Origin: a virus
IMG/VR virus record: IMGVR_UViG_3300029448_000035
Coordinates: 1 to 59,204 of that record
Direction: 5' to 3' (one strand)
DNA length: 59,204 nt
This document shows positions 6,527-20,705 of this stretch, piece after piece. Under the pieces are notes generated by a model, which saw nothing but the letters and a program-made list of their open reading frames with translations, searched no databases and was not told the DNA's origin. Position 1 is the stretch's first letter. Each line of letters starts with the position of its first letter. The position numbers and the translations under genes were made by a program.

Positions 6527-7111
6527 ATGAAATCACCCCTAAACTTTATCGTAAAAATAGACAGCACCACAAACAACAAAATGAAGACCGAAAGCGGTCT
6601 GGAGCTGTACGTAGACACCAAGTTCAATGAGTTTGATCACAGAACTACAGAAGGCGAAGTCCTGGCTGTACCAGAAAAAAGAGACACTCCTGTGGAGGTT
6701 GGAGATACGCTATATTTTCATCACCATGTGGTGCTCAACGGTGGGATGCCGATTAGCGAACTGGATAAGTGGTATATGGTTATCTATAACCCGCACCAAG
6801 CTGCATATAATCAAGCGATCGCCTACAAGAGCAAAAAGACGGGGAAGGTCAACCCGATTAAAGGTTGGTGTTTATTGGAGCCTGATCAAGAAGATCGCGA
6901 AAGACCTATTGAGTCTAAACTAGAGATAGTGAAGCTTAAAAAATCTCCAGTAACTACAGGTGTGGTATCCTTTCCGTCCAAAGAACTTGATGACATCGGC
7001 GTCTCCGATGGAGATGTGGTTGGCTTCAAAAAGAACAGAGACTATAGAATTAAGATCAATGAAAAAGAATACTACAGGGTCGCGGTCACAGAGCTCCTCT
7101 ACAAAATTTGA
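6527..7111 (+). CDS. Tandem GroES-like co-chaperonin (194 aa)
   Basis: GroES-type proteins cap the GroEL cage; phages such as T4 (gp31) use one to fold their capsid protein. Two GroES-like units are visible. Unit 1 (about 1-95): NFIVKIDSTTNNKMKTESGL, GEVLAVPEKRDTPVEVGDTLYFHHHVV and DKWYMVIYNP. Unit 2 (about 105-194): NPIKGWCLLEPD, a second GVVSFPSKELDDIGVSDGDV element and EYYRVAVTELLYKI, a good match to the usual GroES ending. A typical GroES is ~95 residues, so this is double length. The best guess is folding of phage capsid protein with host GroEL. Confidence 0.68.
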   Translation: MKSPLNFIVKIDSTTNNKMKTESGLELYVDTKFNEFDHRTTEGEVLAVPEKRDTPVEVGDTLYFHHHVVLNGGMPISELDKWYMVIYNPHQAAYNQAIAYKSKKTGKVNPIKGWCLLEPDQEDRERPIESKLEIVKLKKSPVTTGVVSFPSKELDDIGVSDGDVVGFKKNRDYRIKINEKEYYRVAVTELLYKI

Positions 7112-7382
7112 CACGCTAGGGGCTGCGGTGAAGCTGATGAACGCGATGGCTATTGCCATTGACAACATGATCGAAGAGGTGAAAAAGCCAGTGGATCAGG
7201 ATGTTAACGGATCCGCGAGAAAGGCCGAACTTCAAGCCGTAAAACAAACCGCTGTAGACTGCAAGGAACTTATTAGGGAGAGGCAGTCTCTGGAGCAAAT
7301 GATAAAAGAGCTAAAAGAAAATGGAGAAGTCCAAGAAGAGAAAGACTACTCAGGAGGGTTTGCAGAGAAGTTCAGCAAGTAA
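7053..7382 (+). CDS. Coiled-coil protein, small-terminase candidate (110 aa)
   Basis: Residues from about 19 read KFDTLGAAVKLMNAMAIAID, then a long helix RKAELQAVKQTAVDCKELIR, ending in YSGGFAEKFSK. Start uncertain: ATG 7053 overlaps the co-chaperonin by 59 nt, whereas GTG 7128 or ATG 7137 avoid this but lose the KFDTLG segment. It lies in the block before terminase, so a small terminase subunit is possible, but no helix-turn-helix is clear. Confidence 0.5.
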   Translation, partial: RSMKKNTTGSRSQSSSTKFDTLGAAVKLMNAMAIAIDNMIEEVKKPVDQDVNGSARKAELQAVKQTAVDCKELIRERQSLEQMIKELKENGEVQEEKDYSGGFAEKFSK

Positions 7383-7479
7383 CCATACTCTGACAGACAA
7401 GCACTTTAATTGGGTATCTTCGTCCACGACAGATCACGTATATTTTAACGACGAGTGGAATGGCGAATACGAAGACTAG
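7321..7479 (+). CDS. Possible 52-aa protein bridging two overlaps
   Basis: Begins MEKSKKRKTTQEGLQRSS inside the end of the preceding gene and ends DHVYFNDEWNGEYED inside the start of the next, filling the 77-nt gap. The C-terminal half is aromatic and acidic and looks coding. Overlaps of 62 and 20 nt fit the coupled style of this genome. Confidence 0.4.
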   Translation: MEKSKKRKTTQEGLQRSSASNHTLTDKHFNWVSSSTTDHVYFNDEWNGEYED

Positions 7480-7687
7480 AGACTATGACAAAGAGTACAA
7501 AAAGTACGGGAAGTCCAGATCGGCGAAAAAGTATAGAGCTGAACTCAATAGGTATAACCGAAAGAAAGGGACGTATGGTAACGGGGATAAACTGGATGCG
7601 GCTCACGAAGGTGGTAAAATCAAAAGATTTGTTCGAGCTGCTGTAAACAGAGCAAACAATAGACCCTCACGCAGGGCAAGTAAATAA
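7460..7687 (+). CDS. Small basic protein resembling a degenerate HNH motif (75 aa)
   Basis: Begins MANTKTRDYDKEYKKYGKSR and ends RFVRAAVNRANNRPSRRASK. Marine phages carry a family of small basic proteins with a body like this followed by an HNH-type motif (D-x-D-H ... N ... N-x-R-x-x-x-x-x-x-N-R-S). Here DKLDAAH stands where the D-x-D-H would be and NRANNRPSR where the final Asn/Arg pair would be, so the metal site looks incomplete. A nuclease relic, or a DNA-binding packaging accessory, is possible given its place before terminase. Confidence 0.55.
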   Translation: MANTKTRDYDKEYKKYGKSRSAKKYRAELNRYNRKKGTYGNGDKLDAAHEGGKIKRFVRAAVNRANNRPSRRASK

Positions 7688-7731
7688 ATTTTCGACGAGA
7701 CGGCCCCCTACGCAAAAGGGGTTGATCAAAC

Positions 7732-7805
7732 TGGGGCGTAGTTCAGTTGGTTAGAGCGTCTGTCTTATACACAGAAGGTCGAGGGTTCGAACCCCTCCGC
7801 CCCAA
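7732..7805 (+). tRNA. tRNA-Ile (anticodon UAU)
   Basis: Acceptor pairing TGGGGCG/CGCCCCA, D stem GTTC/GAGC, anticodon stem TCTGT/ACAGA around loop CTTATAC, T stem GAGGG/CCCTC with loop TTCGAAC. The anticodon is TAT, reading AUA directly. CCA is not encoded. This anticodon is rare in bacteria, where AUA is normally read by a lysidine-modified CAU tRNA. AUA codons are frequent in the late genes. Confidence 0.9.
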
Positions 7806-7817
7806 CAATTAAATACA

Positions 7818-7949
7818 ATGGCAAAACAAAACAGCACTTACGAAGCGAAGAAGAAGGTCAGCAGGCCTGGCGTGCATGCCAAAACCAAATCGTCGAAAAA
7901 CAAGTCCTCTCAGAACTACAGGAAGGCCTACAGGGGACAGGGGAGGTAA
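7818..7949 (+). CDS. 43-aa basic protein between two tRNAs
   Basis: Translates as MAKQNSTYEAKKKVSRPG then VHAKTKSSKNKSSQNY and ends RKAYRGQGR. I remember similar tiny basic proteins with the same G-V-H-A-K-T-K and Y-R-G-Q-G-R elements in other Bacteroidota phages, which supports this as a real, conserved gene. It is too short for most gene callers. Function unknown. Confidence 0.65.
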   Translation: MAKQNSTYEAKKKVSRPGVHAKTKSSKNKSSQNYRKAYRGQGR

Positions 7950-7964
7950 CTCTTCCCTATCTTT

Positions 7965-8038
7965 GCCCCTGTAGCTCAGTTGGATAGAGCAACAGCCTTC
8001 TAAGCTGTGGGTCCCAGGTTCGAACCCTGGCGGGGGTA
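7965..8038 (+). tRNA. tRNA-Arg (anticodon UCU)
   Basis: Acceptor GCCCCTG/CGGGGGT (with a G-U pair), D stem GCTC/GAGC, anticodon stem ACAGC/GCTGT around CTTCTAA, T stem CCAGG/CCTGG with TTCGAAC. Anticodon TCT reads AGA. CCA not encoded. It ends 3 nt before ATG 8042. Confidence 0.92.
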
Positions 8039-8041
8039 CAA

Positions 8042-8719
8042 ATGAATGTTTATGCCACTATGTGTATGGTGCCTGACAGGTATCCTTCATCTCTGGATTG
8101 CGTCATGTCTTTAAAAGAGCAGGTTTCAAAAATATACTTGTGTCTGAACGGGTTTGATGAAGTACCAGAAGATCTAAAAGAGGACTGGATAGAGGTAATT
8201 CATATAGGAGAAAATCTTGGTGATGCGGCTCGATTTTTTAAGCTGCCTAGTATAGACGGCCATCTTATTTCGTGTGACGACGATCTTATATACCCTCATG
8301 GATATGTAGAGCAATTTTTGAAGTACAATTCTGTTTTTCCTGGATGTGTACTAACTCATCACGGAAAGCTGATGAGACCTGGAGGCTATGACATGAAGGT
8401 CATTGCTCACGCAATGGGAAACTCTCCAGACTCTGAAATGATAGACGTTCCAGGATCTGGGTGTTCGTTTCTCCCTTACAGGGTTATATCTGACAAGGAC
8501 TTTAAGTTCGGTGACCACACTGAGTTAAACATGTGTGACATACACCTGTTTGGTTTACTTAAATCTATGAGAGTCAACATAATTACGGTTCCTCATTTAA
8601 GAGGTTACTTTAAGTATGTCTCACCGCCTAAAGGCACTACTATATGGGAGACCGTTACTTCAAAAGAAGACTATAAGGAAAAGGTTAAATTGATATCTAA
8701 GTATTATTTAAATGTCTAA
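8042..8719 (+). CDS. Glycosyltransferase family 2-like protein (225 aa)
   Basis: N-terminal strand and helix YATMCMVPDRYPSSLDCVMS, then HLISCDDDLIYPHGYVEQFL (about 78-97) with the DDD acid cluster that binds nucleotide-sugar and metal in GT-A enzymes, followed by the acceptor-side segments VPGSGCSFLPYRVI and ELNMCDIHLFGLLK. Complete for a minimal GT2. Together with the 4,776 gene it makes two glycosyltransferases in the late arm, suggesting glycosylation of a virion protein or alteration of host surface sugars. Its end overlaps the next gene by 8 nt. Confidence 0.75.
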   Translation: MNVYATMCMVPDRYPSSLDCVMSLKEQVSKIYLCLNGFDEVPEDLKEDWIEVIHIGENLGDAARFFKLPSIDGHLISCDDDLIYPHGYVEQFLKYNSVFPGCVLTHHGKLMRPGGYDMKVIAHAMGNSPDSEMIDVPGSGCSFLPYRVISDKDFKFGDHTELNMCDIHLFGLLKSMRVNIITVPHLRGYFKYVSPPKGTTIWETVTSKEDYKEKVKLISKYYLNV

Positions 8720-8894
8720 GTATAAGTGTGAATGCGGAAAAACCGCAGATATAACAGGTAGTGTAACGATCAAAGCGATTGACGGAGAGGTACGCCATGA
8801 CGTAAAGTGTGATTGCGGAAAGTACATGACTCTTGTCGAAAAGCGTAAAGGCATGCCGTCTTTTAAAAGCAACCGTTATGGACAAGTCCGATGA
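8712..8894 (+). CDS. Small zinc-ribbon protein (60 aa)
   Basis: Two Cys pairs, KCECG at residues 4-8 and KCDCG at about 32-36, each C-x-C, with beta-type sequence between, as in a minimal zinc ribbon. A basic tail follows. It overlaps the glycosyltransferase end (8 nt) and the terminase start (17 nt). Location next to terminase suggests a packaging role, unproven. Confidence 0.6.
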   Translation: MSKYKCECGKTADITGSVTIKAIDGEVRHDVKCDCGKYMTLVEKRKGMPSFKSNRYGQVR

Positions 8895-10989
8895 GGTTAT
8901 TCGGCTGGACAGCGGAAGCGACATGGGCGAGGTTATTTCGCTCCACGGTCTTGACATTGCTCTTCCGAAAATTCCAAAGAAATCAGACATTCTATTCCAC
9001 GACCTACCTAAAAGAATGCAGATGTGGCGCCGCACCGATGTGCCACAGGAATTGTCGAGGATTAGAAGTATGGATGAGTGGTTCGAGAAGCCAGCCGAGT
9101 TTCGACGCGCCTTTTCTCCTTTCGTCGAGCAAGAGTTTGAGCGCAGGCGTAACGGTGTTTGGTTTTACAATAATGGTGTGCCTACGTACATTACGGGAAG
9201 ACACTATATGTTCCTCCAGTGGTCGAAGATCGATATTGGCTATCCTTCGTACCTTGCGTTCCAGCGTGAGATCTTTATCCACATGGCTGCGTGCGAGGCT
9301 GATAGCCGTTGTATCGGTCAGCTATATACTAAGTGTCGCCGTTCTGGCTACACTAATATCTGTGCCTCTGTACTTGTTGACGAGGCTACGCAGGTAAAAG
9401 ACAAGCTCCTGGGAATACAGTCTAAGACTGGTAAAGACTCTCAGGAGAACATATTCATGAAGAAGGTAATCCCGATGTTTCGGAGCTACCCGTTCTTCTT
9501 TAAACCTATTCAGGATGGAACGACGAACCCACGTATGGAACTCGCTTTTCGGGAACCATCGAAACGAATCACCAAGAAGAATAAGACGTCACAGAAGGGG
9601 GATGCACTCAACACCATCATCAACTGGAAAAACACCACCAACAACGCTTACGACGGAGAAAAGCTACATATGCTCTACCTCGACGAGGCTGGAAAGTGGG
9701 AAAAGCCCGTCGACATCAAGGAAGCATGGCGGATTGAGCGAACTTGTCTCATCGTTGGTAAGAAAGTCGTAGGCAAAGCCCTCGTCGGTTCTACAGTGAA
9801 CCCGATGGACAAGGGTGGAGAGGAATACAAGAATTTGTGGGAGGACTCTGATCCCACGGAGAGAAACGCCAATGGTAGGACCCGAAGCGGGCTCTATAGG
9901 ATCTTTATCCCAGCGGACCAGGCATTGGAAGGATTCTTCGATAAATACGGGAACGCGGTTACTGAAACTCCGACTAAACCCATAGAAGGAATAGATGAAG
10001 AGATTATAGATCAGGGAAGTAGAGAATATCTAAAAAACGAGCGGGATTCCTTGAAACACGACCCTTCTGAACTCAACGAGATTATACGACAGTTTCCTTT
10101 AACTGAAGACGAAGCTTTTCGTGACAGCATTGAAGGAAGCGTATTTAACATCGGAAAGATTTATCAGCAAATAGACTGGAACAGCAACATGTACCCCAAC
10201 CCAGTCGTTACAGGCAACTTCATCTGGAAGGTGAAGGATAAGGAGGTGATGTTCTCTCCAGATCCTAAGGGGAGGTTCCATGTTAGCTGGATGCCACCTA
10301 AGGATAGGAGAAACGTAATACACGAAGAAAGAGGCAAGAGGGTGGCTCCGTTTTATCAGTATGGGTGCGGTGGAGTTGACTCGTATGACCTAGACGAAAC
10401 TGTTGACGGAAGGGGCTCTAAGGGGGCTCTTCACCTGTACAATAAGTTCAATATGGATGACAAAACCCCAAGCAACATGTTTGTGCTTGAGTATGCGTCC
10501 AGGCCAGATCTAGCCAGTATATTTTACGAAGATGTTCTTATGGCTTCTGTCTTCTATGGGTACCCACTACTCATTGAGAACAACAAGTATGGTATTGTAA
10601 GATACTTTGAAAAAAGAGGTTGGGACGGATATGTATTGGATCGACCCAAGCACCTAACCCCCCCAGGATCTACGGTGAAGGTCAAGACAAAGGGGATACC
10701 GTCTAACTCCGTTGATGTAATCCAGGCTCACGCGCACGCTATCGAAGCGTACATTCACAGTCACGTAGGGGTAAAGCCAGAGACCGCAGACTTTGGAAAC
10801 ATGTATTTTAACAGAACCCTTGAGGACTGGATAGGCTATAAAATAAGCAACAGAACAAAATACGACCTTACTATTAGTTCGGGTCTTGCGCTTCTTGCGG
10901 CTCAAAAAGTTAAGCAAGAAAGAAAAACCTCAAACTTCGAGGGGAAGAGGTTTGTCAGAAAGGTAAAGCCAAAAGAATGGCACCGCTAA
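8878..10989 (+). CDS. terL: Large terminase subunit (703 aa)
   Basis: Packages DNA into the prohead as ATPase and nuclease. The ATPase has a Walker A-like segment TKCRRSGYTN (about 150-159, with Arg/Lys before Ser-Gly as in many terminases) and Walker B MLYLDEAG (about 265-272). The C-terminal nuclease has YGCGGVDSYDLDE (about 493-505), LLIENNKYG (about 563-571) and SVDVIQAHAH (about 608-617) holding acidic residues. ATG 8878 is preferred to 8833 because the product then starts MDKSDEVIRLDSG with a short overlap. The ~700-residue length matches crAss-like and Cellulophaga-type podovirus terminases. Confidence 0.88.
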   Translation: MDKSDEVIRLDSGSDMGEVISLHGLDIALPKIPKKSDILFHDLPKRMQMWRRTDVPQELSRIRSMDEWFEKPAEFRRAFSPFVEQEFERRRNGVWFYNNGVPTYITGRHYMFLQWSKIDIGYPSYLAFQREIFIHMAACEADSRCIGQLYTKCRRSGYTNICASVLVDEATQVKDKLLGIQSKTGKDSQENIFMKKVIPMFRSYPFFFKPIQDGTTNPRMELAFREPSKRITKKNKTSQKGDALNTIINWKNTTNNAYDGEKLHMLYLDEAGKWEKPVDIKEAWRIERTCLIVGKKVVGKALVGSTVNPMDKGGEEYKNLWEDSDPTERNANGRTRSGLYRIFIPADQALEGFFDKYGNAVTETPTKPIEGIDEEIIDQGSREYLKNERDSLKHDPSELNEIIRQFPLTEDEAFRDSIEGSVFNIGKIYQQIDWNSNMYPNPVVTGNFIWKVKDKEVMFSPDPKGRFHVSWMPPKDRRNVIHEERGKRVAPFYQYGCGGVDSYDLDETVDGRGSKGALHLYNKFNMDDKTPSNMFVLEYASRPDLASIFYEDVLMASVFYGYPLLIENNKYGIVRYFEKRGWDGYVLDRPKHLTPPGSTVKVKTKGIPSNSVDVIQAHAHAIEAYIHSHVGVKPETADFGNMYFNRTLEDWIGYKISNRTKYDLTISSGLALLAAQKVKQERKTSNFEGKRFVRKVKPKEWHR

Positions 10990-10995
10990 GTTTGT

Positions 10996-11003
10996 TATAT
11001 TTG
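10996..11003 (+). promoter_or_regulatory. Late promoter -7 box TATATTTG
   Basis: Exact box 7 nt before ATG 11011, between terminase and portal. No TTTG at -33. Confidence 0.75.
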
Positions 11004-13465
11004 CCGTTAGATGTACGGTAAGCAAGGAAAGAATACTGTAGGCTTTCCGAATCCGCTGGCAAACAAGGCGGAGAAGGAGGGCAAGGAGTACGGTCTGTCA
11101 TACGCGAAGGCCATTTCCTCGCAGTGGGGCGCCGTGGAGCGCGACAACTCTCTGTATAAAAAGAGGTCCAGGACCTTTGAAAGAAACAGAGCTTACGCTA
11201 ACGGAACGCAAGACACGAGCATCTATAGGCAGTTGTTGAACAGCCTCGACCCGTCGAACAATGACGGAAGCTTCTTGAACCTTGACTTTACCCCTGTGCC
11301 GATCCTCCCCAAGTTTGTCAGGATCGTGGTAAACAAGATACTATCAAGTGATCCGTATCCGAACTTAGAAGCCGTCGACCCCCTCTCAGCCTCTGAAAAA
11401 GACGCAGAAAGGAGAAAGGTAAAGATGCTAGTCCAGAACAAGGACAAGATCTCCCAGATTAAAGATAAGATTGGGGTTGACTTAGCTCAGGGTCAGGATA
11501 TACCTGAAACCCTTGAGGAGGCTGAGATCTTCCTGGAGACCAATATAAAGTCTGCATCAGAGGTTGCGGCTCAGGTAGCTACCAACATGACCTTGAAGTG
11601 GAATGACTTCAACGACTCTACTTACAGGAGGTGTGTCAACGATATCGCCACCCTGGGTATGGCGGTCACTAAGAGAAGCAATGACCCGAACTACGGTATT
11701 AAGGTTGACTACGTAGACCCCAAAAATTTTGTTCACAGCTATACTGAGGACCCTAATTTCGGCGATATCGTCTATGCTGGTCATGTCAAGAGAATCTCTT
11801 TGCAAGAACTTCGTAGGGTTGCTGGTGATCAGTTTACTGACGAAGAGTATGAGAAGATTGCCAAGACCGTAGCTAAGAGGTATCAGTACGATACCACATC
11901 GATGCGGGCCTACTTGAACGATAGTAAAGGAAGAAATGAGTACGATCAGTATATGGTCGACGTTTTGGACTTTGAGTTTCTCTCTGTGGACACGATGGTC
12001 TTCGAAGAGAAGCAGAGCAAGTACGGAAACGTTGGCTTCTATCAGAAAGGAGAAAACTACAAGGCGCCAACCAATTCTGTATACAAGAGGTCTGTAACTA
12101 AAATGCCGAACGTAGCTGTCTACGGAGGCTCATACATAATGGGCTGTGACAAGCTCTTCAGCTACGGTGTAAAAAAGAACGTACCTAAGAACGTTCATGA
12201 CCTTAGTCGCACTAACCTATCTTATTCTGTCGTTGCTACTAATCTTGACGGAAACATTCCGAAATCCATGGTAGACAGCTGCATTGGTTTTGCAGACCAG
12301 TTGCAGCTTACACACCTGAAGATTCAGCAGGCAATAGCAAAAGCAAAGCCCGATGGCATCATCATTGATATCGAGGGTTTGGAGAACGTTCAGCTCGGAA
12401 AAGGGGGTGAGCTCCAACCTCTCGAACTGCACGACATCTACGAACAAACGGGTGTCTTCTACTACCGCAGCAAAAATCCCGAAGGCGGTTTCCAGAACCC
12501 TCCCATCAGGGAAATCGGTAACAACATACGGAACATCAACGAGTTCATCAACCTCTACAATCACTACCTGAGGCTGATTAGGGATGCCACGGGAATCAAC
12601 GAGGCTATGGATGCCTCTACCCCGAAGGGAGATCAACTTGTGGGTGTTAGGCAGCAGGCTATCGCGGCTGGAAACAACGCCATCTACGACATCACGAACT
12701 CGTCTATGGTTCTCTTTAAGAAGGTTTGCTCTGACATTGTAAAGTGCCTTCAGGTTATACCCAGGGGAAGTATTCTGTACAGGGCGTATGAGAACGCCAT
12801 AGGCAAGGAGAACGTGTCTATGCTTAACACCTTCTCTGACCTCCCGATGTACAACTTCGGAGTTACGGTCGTTAAGGAGATGGAGGAGATTGAAAAGCAG
12901 TACCTCGAACAAAATATACAGGCGTCTCTGGCTCAGAAAGAATTAGACATCGAAGACGCCATAGCGATCAGGCAGCTCAAGGATGTAAATCAGGCCGAGC
13001 GCCTTTTGATCGTAAGAAGAAAAAAGCGGATTTCCAGGAATCAGCAGATGGCCCAGCAAAACGTTCAAGCTCAGTCACAGGCACAGATTCAGTCTGCTCA
13101 GGCGGCGTCACAGGCTAAGCAGCAAGAGATGCAGATGCAGGCTCAGATCGACGCTCAGGCTATGCAGTTGAAAGCTCAGCTTGAGTCCCAGCTTGAAGTC
13201 CTTCGTCATCAGCACAAAAAAGAGATTGAAACTATGAAGGCTCAGGCTACTCTTGGATTCAAGACCGACGACCAGGAGTTCAGAGAGAAGCTGGAGGTTT
13301 TCAAGGAAGACCGAAAGGATATGCGGGTTGGTAAGCAGACCGCAGATCAAAGTAAACTGATTTCACAGAGACAAGGAACAAGAGGAGAAGTAGGAGAGCC
13401 TCAGCCCATTCAGCAGCAAGAAGGGCCGATGACTCCCGACCAAATAATACAGCAAGCAATACAAA

Positions 13466-19158
<5,693 letters not shown>

Positions 19159-19162
<4 letters not shown>

Positions 19163-19326
19163 GCAGCAAAACTTTAAAAAAAATACCTGAAGACCTCACC
19201 ATCGAGGGGTATGTGAAAACAGACCCATTGGCAAGTGATGCGAGTCTATCAGAAGTGATCTCTACCCTCAACGAAGTCATCCAGAAGACTGAAGAGTTGA
19301 TAGAAATACTTATTGGCGAAAGCTGA
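19159..19326 (+). CDS. Small coiled-coil protein (55 aa)
   Basis: Starts at an ATGA overlap with the fibre gene and reads [20 protein letters not shown], ending in the heptad-like helix [20 protein letters not shown]. It fits a small trimerisation helix or fibre chaperone. It ends two bases before the next promoter box. Confidence 0.6.
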
Positions 19327-19327
19327 T

Positions 19328-19335
19328 TATATTTG
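19328..19335 (+). promoter_or_regulatory. Late promoter -7 box TATATTTG
   Basis: Exact box 5 nt before ATG 19341. Confidence 0.75.
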
Positions 19336-19340
19336 CATTT

Positions 19341-19634
19341 ATGAAAGCCCGCAAATCCTACAAAAAAGGAGGACGAGTCTCACTTAAAATGGGGAAGCAT
19401 AAGGACCGCAAAGGAGGTCTTACGCAGGCTGGAGTAGACAAGTACAACCGAGAGACGGGAAGTAACTTGAAGATGGCTGTTACGACCAAACCTTCTAAAC
19501 TAAAAAAAGGCAGCAAAGCCGCTAAAAGAAGAAAGAGTTTTTGTGCAAGGATGAGCGGCGTCAAAGGGCCCATGAAAAAGCCAAATGGAAAACCGACACG
19601 TAAAGCACTGGCTCTGAAAAAATGGAATTGTTAA
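19341..19634 (+). CDS. DUF6321-like KGG protein (97 aa)
   Basis: N-terminal KGG module MKARKSYKKGGRV, then GGLTQAGVDKYNRETGSNLK and the highly conserved RRKSFCARMSGVKGPMK and KALALKKWNC ending. The latter part matches my memory of the DUF6321 family, common in marine phages. Function of the family is unknown. Its first residues link it to the other KGG proteins here. Confidence 0.75.
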   Translation: MKARKSYKKGGRVSLKMGKHKDRKGGLTQAGVDKYNRETGSNLKMAVTTKPSKLKKGSKAAKRRKSFCARMSGVKGPMKKPNGKPTRKALALKKWNC

Positions 19635-19846
19635 AAGACATGGACACGCTCACGCAATTCGAACTCCTAGCTATTGCTGGTTCACTCATTGGGATGTGGA
19701 TCAAGTTTCAGACAGATTATACGGCCCTGAAGGCCAGAGTTCACGCCCTAGAAAGTGACAACGGAGAGCTGAAGCAAAACATAAAACAGCTTCTCCAAGA
19801 TATACAGGAGGTCAAACTTCTCTTAGCTAAAAACAAAGTAGTATGA
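19622..19846 (+). CDS. Membrane-anchored coiled-coil protein, spanin-like (74 aa)
   Basis: An N-terminal hydrophobic segment ELLAIAGSLIGMWIKF (about 14-29) is followed by heptads ALKARVHALESDNGELKQNI and a basic end. The architecture (N-terminal anchor plus coiled coil) fits inner-membrane spanins or small virion membrane proteins. ATG 19640 is an alternative start. ATGA-type overlap with the next gene. Confidence 0.55.
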   Translation: MELLKDMDTLTQFELLAIAGSLIGMWIKFQTDYTALKARVHALESDNGELKQNIKQLLQDIQEVKLLLAKNKVV

Positions 19847-20103
19847 AAAACACAGCCCTTACATCTTTTGGTCAGCACGGATACAAGTTGATCACTGACA
19901 CCACCGCAACAACTCCAGACACGGACACGAACTTCGTTGCCATAACTGTGCTCTCAGCGAGTACTACCGTCACGACCGAATCCTCCGACACGGACAGGTT
20001 CCCTAACATGTCTACTCAAGCCATCCCAAGCGGAGTCACTGTGTACGGAAGCTGGAGCAAAATTACCCTTGGCGCAGGTGCCGTCATAGCATACATGGCA
20101 TGA
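19843..20103 (+). CDS. Small beta-rich virion protein (86 aa)
   Basis: Ser/Thr-rich protein ending GVTVYGSWSKITLGAGAVIA, an ending I remember from small capsid- or fibre-associated proteins in marine phages. The ATG shares bases with the previous stop (ATGA). Likely a decoration or fibre-tip subunit. Confidence 0.5.
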   Translation: MKNTALTSFGQHGYKLITDTTATTPDTDTNFVAITVLSASTTVTTESSDTDRFPNMSTQAIPSGVTVYGSWSKITLGAGAVIAYMA

Positions 20104-20291
20104 AGGCAGTCAAGTATCAGAAGGGTGGAAAGCTGAAAGTGCTCAATAAGAAAGTGAGCATCGATCCTCCGAAGGGTTATCACTGGATGGAGGAGTCTGG
20201 ACGGTACTACCTCATGGAAGGGGATTACAAGCCTCACCCTGGAGCCGTTGCTAAAGCGTCATTTAAAACCGTGACCCATGGCAAAGGCTAA
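20100..20291 (+). CDS. KGG-module protein (63 aa)
   Basis: Begins MKAVKYQKGGKLKVLNKK, then an ordered, aromatic part (PPKGYHWMEESGRYYLMEGD) and a basic end. The N-terminus matches the KGG module of its neighbours while the rest is unique. Coupled by ATGA at its start. Confidence 0.6.
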   Translation: MKAVKYQKGGKLKVLNKKVSIDPPKGYHWMEESGRYYLMEGDYKPHPGAVAKASFKTVTHGKG

Positions 20292-20475
20292 AAAGTTTAA
20301 CCCAAAGTACACCACTGGCAGTGCTAACGTAGATGAAAGAAAAAAGCTGATGACTGAAATCAGCAACATTTATAAAAAGCACAGGGGAACGGCAGCGAAA
20401 AGAAAAAAGAAGGGGTTTCCTCCATCGGTGGAGGCAAGGCTCAAGTCGTTAATGAAAAGAAGAGACAAGATATGA
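20278..20475 (+). CDS. Small basic helical protein (65 aa)
   Basis: MAKAKKFNPKYTTGSANVDE, then a Lys/Arg-rich helical body ending SLMKRRDKI. Overlaps the previous gene by 14 nt and the next by 4 nt. It has no KGG module but the same size, charge and location as the KGG proteins. Confidence 0.55.
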   Translation: MAKAKKFNPKYTTGSANVDERKKLMTEISNIYKKHRGTAAKRKKKGFPPSVEARLKSLMKRRDKI

Positions 20476-20675
20476 AGCCAGTAAAAAAGTACAAAAAGGG
20501 AGGTATGGCGGGCCTTAGTGCGGCTCAGAAGGAGGTGTACAGAAGGGGGCTTGCAGCATACATGAGCTCTGGAAACAGGCCCAAAGTGTCTCAACACGCA
20601 TGGGCCATGGCCAGGGTAAAGAGCGATTTTGGTCGCAAAGAAGCGGCTAAAATAAGGGCTAAAAAAGGGAAGTAA
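20472..20675 (+). CDS. KGG-module protein (67 aa)
   Basis: N-terminus MKPVKKYKKGGMAGLSAAQK, then EVYRRGLAAYMSSGNRPKVS and HAWAMARVKSDFGRKEA. The AAYMSSGNRP...AWAMARV pattern is familiar from small marine phage proteins of unknown function. Last gene of the small-protein group before the scaffold. Confidence 0.6.
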   Translation: MKPVKKYKKGGMAGLSAAQKEVYRRGLAAYMSSGNRPKVSQHAWAMARVKSDFGRKEAAKIRAKKGK

Positions 20676-20683
20676 TCCCTAAC

Positions 20684-20691
20684 TATATTTG
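20684..20691 (+). promoter_or_regulatory. Late promoter -7 box TATATTTG
   Basis: Exact box 14 nt before ATG 20706, ahead of scaffold and capsid genes. Confidence 0.75.
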
Positions 20692-20705
20692 ATAAAATTT
20701 AATTC

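Noticed and set aside
7958-7965. TATCTTTG box before tRNA-Arg(UCU)
   Set aside because: Its last G is the first base of the tRNA, so transcription would start inside the mature tRNA; probably chance.
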